Shown: positions 25,807 through 33,669 of the stretch, piece by piece
Layout of the letters: every line of letters starts with the position of its first letter
How positions within the stretch are numbered: the first letter of the stretch is position 1
Assembly (NCBI GenBank): GCA_026707445.1
Contig: JAPOWV010000060.1
Location: 1-64,000 of the forward strand
From: Gammaproteobacteria bacterium
Lineage (GTDB): Bacteria > Pseudomonadota > Gammaproteobacteria > Steroidobacterales > Foliamicaceae
Length of the DNA stretch: 64,000 nucleotides
Direction of reading: 5' to 3'
Position numbers and translations under genes: made by a program
The notes under the pieces: generated by a model
The model's database searches: none
The model's input: only the letters and a program-made list of their open reading frames with translations
What the model was told of the DNA's origin: nothing

Positions 25807-27375
25807 CTAGTGCCGTATCACAGGTGTATCCCGCCGCCCGAGCACGGACGGCGCCAGCAATTCATCGTAGCGCCGGCGCCCCAGCATCGCCTCCGGGCTG
25901 CGGTCCGCCAGCGATACTACAACGATTACCAGCGCCGCGGCCGGTATCGAGAACAGTCCGGGGTAAATCCACGGGAACGGTGCGTTCTCCAGCCCCAGGG
26001 CGCCTTCCCAGACGGCCGGACTCAGCGCCAGCAATACCACCGAGACGACCATCCCCACCCAGCCCCCGAGGATCAGGCCGCGCGCGCTGGCTCCGCGCCA
26101 GAACAGCGCCGCAACCAGCGCCGGCGTATTCACGCTGGCGGCCACGGTAAAGGCGAGCGCGGTCAGATAGGCCACGTTCTGTCCCTGGAACTGAATTCCC
26201 AGCGCCACGGCCAGCACGCCCAGCGCCACGACGCTGATCCGCGAGGCCCGGACCTCGGTCCTGTCGTCGACGCGGCCACGCTTGTAGACCCCGCTGTAGA
26301 GATCGTGCGCCAGCGCCGCGGCGGCCGCCAGCACCAGTCCGCAAACCACCGCCAGGAGCGTCGCGAAAGCCACCGAAGCCATGAATCCCAGCATCACATT
26401 GCCGCCGATGATTCGCGCCGCATGCATGATCGCCATATTGGTGCTGCCGATTATTTCGCCCTGGTCGTCCAGTATCTCCGTGTTTCCGGCCAGCAGCACG
26501 ACGATTCCGAGCCCGGTAATCCACAGCAGCAGCGAAAAGGTCACGATGTAGCCGGTGGCGAAGACCGCGGACCGGCGGGCCTGCCGTGCGTCGGGAACGG
26601 TAAAGAAACGCATCAGCAGATGCGGCAGCCCGACCATGCCGACGATACCGGTGAGGACAAACGCAAAGATCGAGACCCGGTCCGGCAGGAATTGTCCCGG
26701 GCTAAGCCACTCCTCGCCCCGCTGATGCACGCGCGCCGCCGACTCCAGCAGCGACAACGGTCCCTCGCCCAGGTTCAGCATGAGCAGGGCGAGCAGCACC
26801 AGGATCGAGAACATGAGCAAGACGGCCTTGGTCATCTGCACCCAGGTGGTCGCCAGCATTCCGCCCACGCTTACGTAGAGCACGGTCAGGCCGCCCACCA
26901 TCGCGACGGCCCAGGGATAGGGAATGCCGAACAGCACCTCGAACAGCGCCCCGCCCGCCACCATCTGCGATATCAGGTACAGGACCGCGGCCACCAGCGT
27001 CCCGGTGGCGGCCAGCACGCGGATCGATGCCTGGCGAAAGCGCGCCGACAACACGTCCACGAAGGTGTAGCTGCCCAGGTTTCGCAGCCGTTCCGCGAGC
27101 AGGCACATCAACAGCGGGTAGCCGACCGCCCCGCCCGTCATGTAGATCAGGCCGTCGTAGCCGTCGGTGTAGATGACGGCGGTCACTCCGAGCAGCGTTC
27201 CGGCCGAGAGGTGGTCTCCCGCGATCGCCAGCCCGTTGCTGAAGCCGCCCACCGAGTGCGAAGCCGCGTAGAACTCCGAAGACGAACGCGTCCGCCTTCC
27301 CGCCTGCCATGTAATCAGGAGCGACGCCCCGAGGATCAGGACGAAAGTGAGGATGGACGTGAGGTTAGGCGCCAT
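25807..27375 (-). CDS. Solute:sodium symporter (ActP/acetate permease-like)
   Basis: A 522-residue polytopic protein of the SSS family with about 13 hydrophobic segments. FYAASHSVGGFSNGLAIAGDHLSAGTLLG near the N-terminus (about 37-65) is the typical SSS substrate/sodium region, in ActP-like order. Such proteins import acetate or other monocarboxylates with sodium. It overlaps the preceding DUF485 gene by 11 bases, the same pair as yjcH-actP in Escherichia coli. Acetate as substrate is likely but not proven. Confidence 0.9.
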   Translation of the reverse strand: MAPNLTSILTFVLILGASLLITWQAGRRTRSSSEFYAASHSVGGFSNGLAIAGDHLSAGTLLGVTAVIYTDGYDGLIYMTGGAVGYPLLMCLLAERLRNLGSYTFVDVLSARFRQASIRVLAATGTLVAAVLYLISQMVAGGALFEVLFGIPYPWAVAMVGGLTVLYVSVGGMLATTWVQMTKAVLLMFSILVLLALLMLNLGEGPLSLLESAARVHQRGEEWLSPGQFLPDRVSIFAFVLTGIVGMVGLPHLLMRFFTVPDARQARRSAVFATGYIVTFSLLLWITGLGIVVLLAGNTEILDDQGEIIGSTNMAIMHAARIIGGNVMLGFMASVAFATLLAVVCGLVLAAAAALAHDLYSGVYKRGRVDDRTEVRASRISVVALGVLAVALGIQFQGQNVAYLTALAFTVAASVNTPALVAALFWRGASARGLILGGWVGMVVSVVLLALSPAVWEGALGLENAPFPWIYPGLFSIPAAALVIVVVSLADRSPEAMLGRRRYDELLAPSVLGRRDTPVIRH

Positions 27376-27688
27376 CGGGACTGTTCCACCCGTGGCGTTC
27401 CCTCACCCGGGCGCGCAACGGCGTCAGCCGGCGCGTGCTGAGCGCCGCGTAGGTGGCCGTGGCGGCAAACCAGCCGATCAGGCCCAGCACGTTCCAGATC
27501 AGCCCGACGGTAATCCAGCGCCCCGGCACCAGGCGGATGTCGAGCACTTCCGGCCAGTAGGCCATGACCACGCCCAGACTGGCGTAGAACACCACCACGC
27601 TGCCGGCAATGGTGAAAGCATAGCGCCGCTGGAGGCGGCGCAGCCGGATGAAGTCCGGGTCCTGTGAGAGTTTCGCTGCGGTATTCAA
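27365..27688 (-). CDS. DUF485 small membrane protein (YjcH-like)
   Basis: A 107-residue protein with an N-terminal LSQDPDFIRLRRLQRRYAF stretch and two hydrophobic helices, as in the DUF485 family always found before ActP-type symporters. It is thought to assist the symporter; its exact role is unknown. The start codon is TTG in this reading; no better ATG is available without losing conserved sequence. Two adjacent hairpins lie just upstream. Confidence 0.85.
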   Translation of the reverse strand: MNTAAKLSQDPDFIRLRRLQRRYAFTIAGSVVVFYASLGVVMAYWPEVLDIRLVPGRWITVGLIWNVLGLIGWFAATATYAALSTRRLTPLRARVRERHGWNSPDGA

Positions 27689-27701
27689 CGTTGCCCCAGG
27701 A

Positions 27702-27741
27702 AGGAGGGCGTCTCGCCCTCCTCGAGGTCGGGACGACCTCG
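27702..27741. repeat. Twin short hairpins (REP-like)
   Basis: Two hairpins touch end to end: AGGAGGGCG-TCT-CGCCCTCCT (27702-27722) and CGAGGTCG-GGA-CGACCTCG (27723-27741). Each has an 8-9-bp stem and a 3-base loop. The flanks read CCAGG and GCTCCCAGG. They fill the gap between the VOC and DUF485 genes. The same design recurs at 37522 and 59737-59789. Confidence 0.8.
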
Positions 27742-27749
27742 CTCCCAGG

Positions 27750-28199
27750 CTACGATTGCAGGATGCAATAGAGCACGATCAGGTGGCCGTCGTGATCGAG
27801 CATGCCGATCTCGCGCCCAACGCGGCCGTCGTGCGTGCGCAGCGTTTCTTCCGGAAAGACATGCAGGCCTTCGGCGCCCGCGGCCTCCACGACGCCGTCG
27901 ATATCGTCCACTTCCAGCACCAGTGCGTGGCTGCTGGGCAGGTTGGGCTCGGGCAGTTCCACGCCCTTGATCTCGGTGAGGGCCAGGCTGCGCGGCTGGT
28001 CTTTGGAACTGAGCGCGGCGAACCCGGTCGTGGCTTCCCGCGGAATCTGAAACACCGTAAACGAGTACGACGTGGGGCGGTGCCCCAAGGTGAAATCCAG
28101 CTTGAAGCCCAGGATGTCCCGGTAGACGCGATAAGCGCGCTCCAGGTCCGCAACGACGAGATTGGTGCGTTGCACCCGCACCGGAAGGTCACTGGTCAT
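27750..28199 (-). CDS. VOC (glyoxalase/extradiol dioxygenase fold) protein
   Basis: A 149-residue protein of the vicinal oxygen chelate fold: it opens RVQRTNLVVADLERAYRVYRDILGF, the usual first beta-alpha-beta unit, and ends with GREIGMLDHDGHLIVLY, the second half-site. Metal ligands are not clear: the expected first-strand His is replaced by Asn, while Asp and His occur late. It lies three bases after the aldehyde dehydrogenase gene on the same strand. The function is unknown; family members include lyases, dioxygenases and resistance proteins. Confidence 0.8.
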   Translation of the reverse strand: MTSDLPVRVQRTNLVVADLERAYRVYRDILGFKLDFTLGHRPTSYSFTVFQIPREATTGFAALSSKDQPRSLALTEIKGVELPEPNLPSSHALVLEVDDIDGVVEAAGAEGLHVFPEETLRTHDGRVGREIGMLDHDGHLIVLYCILQS

Positions 28200-28202
28200 G
28201 GT

Positions 28203-29699
28203 TCATTTCCCCATCTTGAGCATCGGAAAATCGGTGAGCGGAATACTCACGGTCTTGGGTTCGGTGAAGAACTCGAGGCTGCCCCTGGCGCCGTCGCGGC
28301 CGATGCCGGACTGCTTGTAGCCGCCGAAGGGCGCCCTGAGTTCGCGATAGATCGGCGTGTTCACCCAGATCGTGCCGGCGCGCAGCTCGCGCGCCGCCCG
28401 CATCGTCACGTTGAGGTCCTGCGACCAGAGGTAGGCCACCAGGCCGAACTCCGAGTCGTTGGCGATGCGTAGCGCCTCGTCCAGGTCTTCGTAGACCAGG
28501 AAAGTCGCGAACGGGCCGAAGATCTCTTCCTGGCAGATGCGCGCGGAGTTGTCGCCGGCAAGGACCGCCGTCGGCTCCACGAACCAACCCTGCTCCATGC
28601 TTTCGGGGCGACCGCCTCCGGTCAGCACCTTGGCGCCTTCCTCGCGCGCCAGGCTCGCGTAATTCAATACCCGGTTCATGTGGTTTTCGTAGCACAGCGG
28701 TCCGATTTCTGTATCCGTCTTGAGCGGGTCGCCGATGCGAAGCCTGCGGGCCCGCTCCACGAAACGCTCGATGAACTCGTCGGCAATCGATTTCTGCACC
28801 AGGATGCGGGAACCGGCCAGGCACTGCTGGCCATTGCTGGAGAATATCCCGATCAGCGCGCCGTCCAGCGCGCGGTCGAGGTCGGCGCTCTCGTGCACGA
28901 TGTTGGCGGACTTTCCGCCGAGCTCCAGCAGCACCGGCTTGAGCGACTTGCCGGCCTCCGACATGATGATCTTTCCTGTTTCCGATCCGCCGGTGAAGCC
29001 CACCATGTCCACTTCGGGATGCGTCACCAGAGCCGTGCCGGTGACCGGCCCACGGCCGTTCACGAGGTTCACGACGCCCGGCGGCAGCCCCGCCTCGTGG
29101 AAGATTTCCACCATTCGCTCCATCGAGTGGGGCGTGTATTCGGACGGCTTGAGCACGCAGGTGTTGCCGAAGGCGATGCAGGTGGCCACGCGCATGGATG
29201 CCAGCGGAACCGGTGCATTCCATGGCGCCATCATGGCGCCCACTCCGACAGGCTCGCGGGTCACGTAGGTCAGGTAGTTGGGGTTCTGCGTATAGACCTC
29301 GCCCGATTCCTGGCTCAGGACCTCACCGAAGAACTCGAAGTTGTAGGCGGCGCGCGCCACGTGCATTGCGCGGACCTGGCTGATCGGCACGCCGGTGTCG
29401 AGGCTGTCCAGAAACTCCAGTTCGTCGCGGTGCCTGTGCAGCGCCTCGTGCATGGAGCGGAAGATCGCCTTGCGTTCGTCGGCGCCCATGCGCGGCCACG
29501 GGCCGCTCTCGAAGGCCTTGCGCGCCGAGCGCACGGCCGCGTCCACCTCGTCGGCGTCGGCTTCCCGCAGAACCCCGTTGGGCTCCTCGCTGGTCGGATT
29601 GATAATCGGAAAATCCACCCCGCGCCGCGCCGGGCCCACCGGCTCGCCGTCGATGATGCTGGTGACGCGTTCGCGTACGTCAAATGCTACGTCGTTCAT
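28203..29699 (-). CDS. Aldehyde dehydrogenase (carboxymethyl-hydroxymuconate semialdehyde type)
   Basis: A 498-residue NAD-dependent aldehyde dehydrogenase with MMAPWNAPVPLAS (156-168), general base Glu259 (LLELGGKSAN) and nucleophile Cys293 (SNGQQCLAGSR). The sequence resembles the HpaE/betaine-aldehyde branch, which takes semialdehydes from aromatic or amine catabolism. The partner VOC gene follows directly. No ring-cleavage cluster is present, so the substrate is open. The start at 29699 has no competing upstream ATG. Confidence 0.9.
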   Translation of the reverse strand: MNDVAFDVRERVTSIIDGEPVGPARRGVDFPIINPTSEEPNGVLREADADEVDAAVRSARKAFESGPWPRMGADERKAIFRSMHEALHRHRDELEFLDSLDTGVPISQVRAMHVARAAYNFEFFGEVLSQESGEVYTQNPNYLTYVTREPVGVGAMMAPWNAPVPLASMRVATCIAFGNTCVLKPSEYTPHSMERMVEIFHEAGLPPGVVNLVNGRGPVTGTALVTHPEVDMVGFTGGSETGKIIMSEAGKSLKPVLLELGGKSANIVHESADLDRALDGALIGIFSSNGQQCLAGSRILVQKSIADEFIERFVERARRLRIGDPLKTDTEIGPLCYENHMNRVLNYASLAREEGAKVLTGGGRPESMEQGWFVEPTAVLAGDNSARICQEEIFGPFATFLVYEDLDEALRIANDSEFGLVAYLWSQDLNVTMRAARELRAGTIWVNTPIYRELRAPFGGYKQSGIGRDGARGSLEFFTEPKTVSIPLTDFPMLKMGK

Positions 29700-29728
29700 G
29701 GCGGGCGAGCATAAAGAATCGGCGGCGG

Positions 29729-30514
29729 CTAATCAATCTGCGCGACCGCCCTGACGGCCGCCTCCCACAACAAACGCACGCTTCCGTAGCCATCCACCAG
29801 GTGCGTCAGGGCGCGCCAATCGGACGGATGAACGCGGCCCCTGGCGGCGCCCAGGAGCACGCGGCCCTGTCCACTGTCGAGATCGTGATGGCCGATCACG
29901 ACGGCAAGGTCGAACAGCGGGTCCCCCGGGGCGGCGAACTCCCAGTCGATCAGACGCAGTGACGGACCGCGAAGAATGTTCTGCGCGACCGGGTCGTTGT
30001 GGCACAGCGCCGCTTTCCTTCGATGACCGGCGGCCTTGAGGGAACGGCAGGCTTCACGCGCCGATCTTCGCGCCCGGACGCCGACGACGAGCGATGCATA
30101 GCGGTGGACGGAACGGGCCAGGTCCAGCGGCGCAAGGTTCGGCGGCGCGGGGACCGTTTCGTGCAGGCGCCGGAAAGTTGCTCCCAGGTTGCGCAAGAGC
30201 CATGGATTGCGCATTCCGCCGGGCGTGCAGGCCCGGCCCGGCAGCCAGCGGGTCACGAACACTCCGCCTCGCATGTCCGAAAAAACGAGTTCGGGGCCGA
30301 GCACGGCGCGCCGAATCGAACGCAGCACGGCCGTCTCTCCCGCCCGATCCAGGCCCAGCGCGCGAACGGCGGGCGTGTCCAAGCGAACGACAAACCGCTC
30401 CTCGCCCCGCGCGGCCAGCCAGGTCTCGTTCCATCCCCCGCCGCCGGAAAGCCGACGGATGTATCCGAGGCGCCCGAGTCCGGGAATTTCCGGGGGCGGC
30501 CGGGCGGGATTCAC
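29729..30514 (-). CDS. APH/choline-kinase-fold phosphotransferase, probable thiamine kinase
   Basis: A 261-residue kinase of the aminoglycoside phosphotransferase/choline kinase/ThiK fold. The catalytic loop is CHNDPVAQN (His172, Asp174, Asn179) and the metal-binding DWE is at 190-192. The GTG start at 30514 overlaps the stop of the PnuT gene (GTGA); an ATG 13 codons upstream would overlap PnuT more. As the last gene of an operon with a TPP riboswitch and a thiamine-type permease, the likely substrate is thiamine, trapping it as thiamine phosphate. Choline or an antibiotic substrate is less likely here. Confidence 0.78.
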   Translation of the reverse strand: MNPARPPPEIPGLGRLGYIRRLSGGGGWNETWLAARGEERFVVRLDTPAVRALGLDRAGETAVLRSIRRAVLGPELVFSDMRGGVFVTRWLPGRACTPGGMRNPWLLRNLGATFRRLHETVPAPPNLAPLDLARSVHRYASLVVGVRARRSAREACRSLKAAGHRRKAALCHNDPVAQNILRGPSLRLIDWEFAAPGDPLFDLAVVIGHHDLDSGQGRVLLGAARGRVHPSDWRALTHLVDGYGSVRLLWEAAVRAVAQID

Positions 30515-31071
30515 GCCGGCAGGGCCTTGCGCCAGGAGCGGTAGCCCACCCATGCCAATGCGAAGTAGCTGGCGTACAGCACGGCGGTGAAGTAGAGGCC
30601 CCGCTCCAGGTACAGGGCCACGTAAGTCGTGTCCAGCACCATCCACCAGATCCAGTTGCCGATGTACTTGCGCGCCTGCATGAAGGTGGCCAGCGGCGCC
30701 GCAAGCGCGGTGACCACGTCGATGAAGAACAGCGACGACTCGCTGTATTGCGCGCCGAAGATCGTGATCGGTATCGAGACCGCCAGCAGCGCGGCCACCG
30801 CGATCAGGTTGTTGCGCCAGCCCCAGTAGCCGAGCGTCGCCGGGTTCTTCGCTCCCCTTCGCCACTTGCGGTAGCCGTACACGGCCATCACCATGTAGAA
30901 GACCTGCAGCCAGGGCTGGAAGATCAGCCCGGCATCGAGAAATACGACCACGAACAGGCCGGAAGCGACGTACGACGCCAGCCAGCAGGAGATATGGCGG
31001 CGTATCGCCAGCACCACGTAGACGAAGCCGAGGACGACGCCCGCGATCTCCAGGACCGACATCAGGTCCAT
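30511..31071 (-). CDS. pnuT: PnuC-family permease, probable thiamine transporter PnuT
   Basis: A 186-residue membrane protein with about seven helices and the PnuC-family features: the YGYRKWRRG stretch after the third helix and YIGNWIWWMVLDTTYVALY near the C-terminus, whose aromatic residues form the vitamin site in relatives. PnuC carries nicotinamide riboside; PnuT members carry thiamine. The TPP riboswitch, YkoF-like protein and kinase in the same operon favour thiamine, which would be trapped by phosphorylation after facilitated diffusion. Confidence 0.87.
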   Translation of the reverse strand: MDLMSVLEIAGVVLGFVYVVLAIRRHISCWLASYVASGLFVVVFLDAGLIFQPWLQVFYMVMAVYGYRKWRRGAKNPATLGYWGWRNNLIAVAALLAVSIPITIFGAQYSESSLFFIDVVTALAAPLATFMQARKYIGNWIWWMVLDTTYVALYLERGLYFTAVLYASYFALAWVGYRSWRKALPA

Positions 31072-31084
31072 GCGTAACAGGGCG

Positions 31085-31354
31085 TTAAAGCTGCGGGGGC
31101 GAGTCGATGGGCAGGTCGGCGTTCAGGTACTTGGCCACCAGCACCACCCGGTCGCCGGATTCCATGACCGCCTTCATGCACGCGTCCACGGCCCGCTGAA
31201 CGTCCTCCAGCTCGCCGCGAAGCTGGGTGCTCATCTGGTTGGTGAGTACCTCGACGCCGGGCTGCTCGCGCAACTCCCGGATAAAACCGGTAATGCGCGC
31301 TATCGGCTCCTCGCTGGCCAGCGGGTAAAGGCTGAGTTCGGCGGTGATGCGCAT
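31085..31354 (-). CDS. YkoF-like thiamine/HMP-binding protein, single domain
   Basis: An 89-residue protein resembling one domain of YkoF and the MTH1187 family: MRITAELSLYPL begins the first strand and TNQMSTQLRGE matches the ligand-loop region of YkoF, which binds thiamine or its pyrimidine part. The ATG at 31354 has an AGGGGACC site, 11 bases after the receptor stop; the open frame continues upstream antisense to nothing conserved. It lies between the receptor and the permease of the thiamine operon. No export signal is visible, so a cytoplasmic binding role is implied, though that is inference. Confidence 0.78.
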   Translation of the reverse strand: MRITAELSLYPLASEEPIARITGFIRELREQPGVEVLTNQMSTQLRGELEDVQRAVDACMKAVMESGDRVVLVAKYLNADLPIDSPPQL

Positions 31355-31365
31355 GGTCCCCTGCT

Positions 31366-33489
31366 CTAGAAACGCCGCCGTATGGTAACGCCGAAGTGCC
31401 GGGGATCGCCCTGCTGGCGGAACTCCTGTTCGGGCCAGTCCGGGGGCACGTTGGAGAAGTAGAAACCGCGAACTGCGTAATACTCGTCCAGCAGGTTGCG
31501 CGCCCAGGCGAACGCCTCCCAGCCGTTCCAGGCCCGCCCGGCGCGCAGGTTCAACAGTGTGTAAGCGCGCGACTTGCGATCGTGGCTGTTGGAAAAATAG
31601 AAGCCGTCCCTGCCGGTGAGTTCGCCGCCGGCGAACCAGCCCTGCGGATGGCGCCACTGCGCGCCGAGCGCATAACCGTAGCCCGGCGCGTGCGGCTGCT
31701 CGCGGCCCTCAAGTTCCGGACGGCCCGGGTAGCGGGTGATTTCCGTGTCCAGCAGTCCGAGCGCCGCGCTCATGCGCCACGCTTCGCCGGGCCGGTACTC
31801 CAGGGTCAACTCGATGCCGCGGTTGACTCCGCGCCCGACGTTCCGGGTGTAGAAGAGGAAAGTATTCGGGTCCTGGGGATCCACCTGCCGGGACGTGTCC
31901 ACCTGCACGTCGATGCGTTGCGAATGAAACACGGCCAGTTCGCCGCGCAGCCGACCGTCCAGCCACAGGCCCTTGGCGCCAATCTCGTAGTTCCAGAGGA
32001 ATTCAGGCTCGTACAGGAGTTCGTCGCTGGTCAGTCCCCGGCCTCCCAGGCCCAGGTTGAACCCGCCGGCCTTGTAGCCGCGCGCGATCCGCGCATAAAT
32101 GTTTGCGTCCTCGCCGAAGGGCCGCGACACACTCAGATGGCCGCCCAGCATGTCGTCCGACGGCGAGAACCGCTCGCCATTCGAGTCACCGTAGTCGGAG
32201 TCGCGCTGCTCCCAGCGCAGGCCCGCCGTTACAAGCCATTGGTCCGCGAACGCGCGCGACAGTTCGCCGAACAGCGCCAGGCTGTCGGCGCCGTAGCCGG
32301 AATCGAACCGATCCTCGCTGGGTCCGGGCGCGTAGCCGGGCTCGGCGTACAGGCCCGTGTCGACGCGGTCGTTGTCTTCATCCAGATTCAGATACCAGAC
32401 GCCCAGCACATAGCCCGTCTCGCTTTCAGCCGGCGACAAAAGGCGCAGTTCCTGGCTGAAATCGGAGCGCTCGCGCAAGGTGCGCGAAGTGTAGTCGTAG
32501 CGCATCTCGAAGCCGGCAATCTCCGACCAGTAGCCGTCTTCCCCCCAGTCGGCGTCGTAGCTGTGCTCGATGTCCGAATTCGCCGCGCCGGTAATGCTGA
32601 CCAGGCTGTGGCCGCCGGAAAGCTCCAGGTCGGCGCGCACCGAAGCGCCCGTTGACGTCTGTGAATCCCGCCCCGGCCGGTCCGACCAGGTGGTCAGTTC
32701 GTTGTCGATCGACCACCCGTCGTAACCGTTGTCCAGGTCGATATGCAGCAGCGTCAGGCGCAGCGCCAGTTCCGGCGAAGGCTGGTAGTTAAGCCCGGCC
32801 CTCAGGCTCAGCTCCCGACGGCCGTTGGTGTCGTCGCGATCCAGCGTGGCGTTGCGCCGGAAACCGTTGGACCGATACTGATGCGCCGAAAACCGCCCAG
32901 CGGCCGACGGGCCCAGCGGACCGCTCAATGCCAGCCCCCCGGCGCGCATCTCGTCATTGCCCAGGGAAATCTCGGCCTCGGCCTCCCGCTCCCGGGTCGG
33001 CTCCCTCGAGCGCGCGTAAATGAGGCCCGCCAGCGCGTTGGCGCCGTAGCGCGTGCCCTGAGGCCCCCGCAATATCTCCACGCTGCCCAGGTCGAAACGG
33101 GTAGCCACGCCGCCGAGGGCCGAGAAGTCGATGTCATCGAGAATAAACCCCACCGAAGGATTCGGCGCACCCTCATACTGGGAGCGCTCGCCGATGCCGC
33201 GCACCTGGAAATAGCGGGCCCGCGACGATCCGCCGGCCCAGTGCAGGTTGGGCGTGAGCTGGGCCAGCTCCTCGAAATGCTGCACCGCCGAATTGCGGAT
33301 GGTCTGCGCATCCAGCACGGTGACGCTGGAGGGCAGGTCCAGGCTCCGCACCTCCTTCAGCGACGCCGTCACCACCACCTCCTCCAGGGGGCCCAGAGCC
33401 GATTCCACCCCGGATTCCTGCGCGTAAGCCGCCGACGCCAGAAAGGCAACTGCCGTAAGAAAAAGACTGCGCGAATTGAAATGCCGCAT
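31366..33489 (-). CDS. TonB-dependent receptor for thiamine (riboswitch-controlled)
   Basis: A 707-residue outer-membrane receptor: signal peptide ending AAYAQ (about 23), TonB-box-like EEVVVTASLKE, plug domain with EILRGPQGTRYGANALAG, then a barrel ending in Phe (FGVTIRRRF). The ATG at 33489 follows directly on a TPP riboswitch, and the next genes are thiamine uptake genes, so it very likely imports thiamine or a phosphate ester across the outer membrane. The open frame runs 297 codons further upstream, but that part is antisense to the amidohydrolase gene and is not coding. Confidence 0.92.
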   Translation of the reverse strand: MRHFNSRSLFLTAVAFLASAAYAQESGVESALGPLEEVVVTASLKEVRSLDLPSSVTVLDAQTIRNSAVQHFEELAQLTPNLHWAGGSSRARYFQVRGIGERSQYEGAPNPSVGFILDDIDFSALGGVATRFDLGSVEILRGPQGTRYGANALAGLIYARSREPTREREAEAEISLGNDEMRAGGLALSGPLGPSAAGRFSAHQYRSNGFRRNATLDRDDTNGRRELSLRAGLNYQPSPELALRLTLLHIDLDNGYDGWSIDNELTTWSDRPGRDSQTSTGASVRADLELSGGHSLVSITGAANSDIEHSYDADWGEDGYWSEIAGFEMRYDYTSRTLRERSDFSQELRLLSPAESETGYVLGVWYLNLDEDNDRVDTGLYAEPGYAPGPSEDRFDSGYGADSLALFGELSRAFADQWLVTAGLRWEQRDSDYGDSNGERFSPSDDMLGGHLSVSRPFGEDANIYARIARGYKAGGFNLGLGGRGLTSDELLYEPEFLWNYEIGAKGLWLDGRLRGELAVFHSQRIDVQVDTSRQVDPQDPNTFLFYTRNVGRGVNRGIELTLEYRPGEAWRMSAALGLLDTEITRYPGRPELEGREQPHAPGYGYALGAQWRHPQGWFAGGELTGRDGFYFSNSHDRKSRAYTLLNLRAGRAWNGWEAFAWARNLLDEYYAVRGFYFSNVPPDWPEQEFRQQGDPRHFGVTIRRRF

Positions 33490-33577
33490 ACCTCGTTCCT
33501 CCGCCGGTACTAACCGGATCAGGTTCAAGGGGTTCCCCTCAACAAGGGTCTCAGGCCGGAATGCCGCCCCCCAGGTA
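33489..33577 (-). promoter_or_regulatory. TPP riboswitch (THI element)
   Basis: On the minus strand the conserved thiamine pyrophosphate aptamer is plain: CTGAGA (33554-33549) followed by CCCTT, then GAACCTGATCC (33526-33516) and GGTTAGTACCGGCGGAGG. The closing P1 stem can be drawn as TACCT (33577-33573) with AGGTA (33493-33489), so its 3' strand ends on the A of the receptor's ATG and the adjacent GGAGG lies in the aptamer. TPP binding would therefore hide the translation start directly, with no separate expression platform. A TATACT -10 (33590-33585) places transcription start at the aptamer's first bases. Confidence 0.95.
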
Positions 33578-33669
33578 AGCGAAGAGTATAAGGCTTGCGT
33601 CCGGCTGCCCTTCATAGTCATCGGAAAGCGCTTGGAGGATAATTGCCGCCGGAAGTACGGAGGCGGCGA

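Noticed and set aside
25777..27441. A 554-codon open frame on the plus strand
   Set aside because: It is antisense to the solute:sodium symporter; composition rich in His, Gln and Arg as expected for a shadow.
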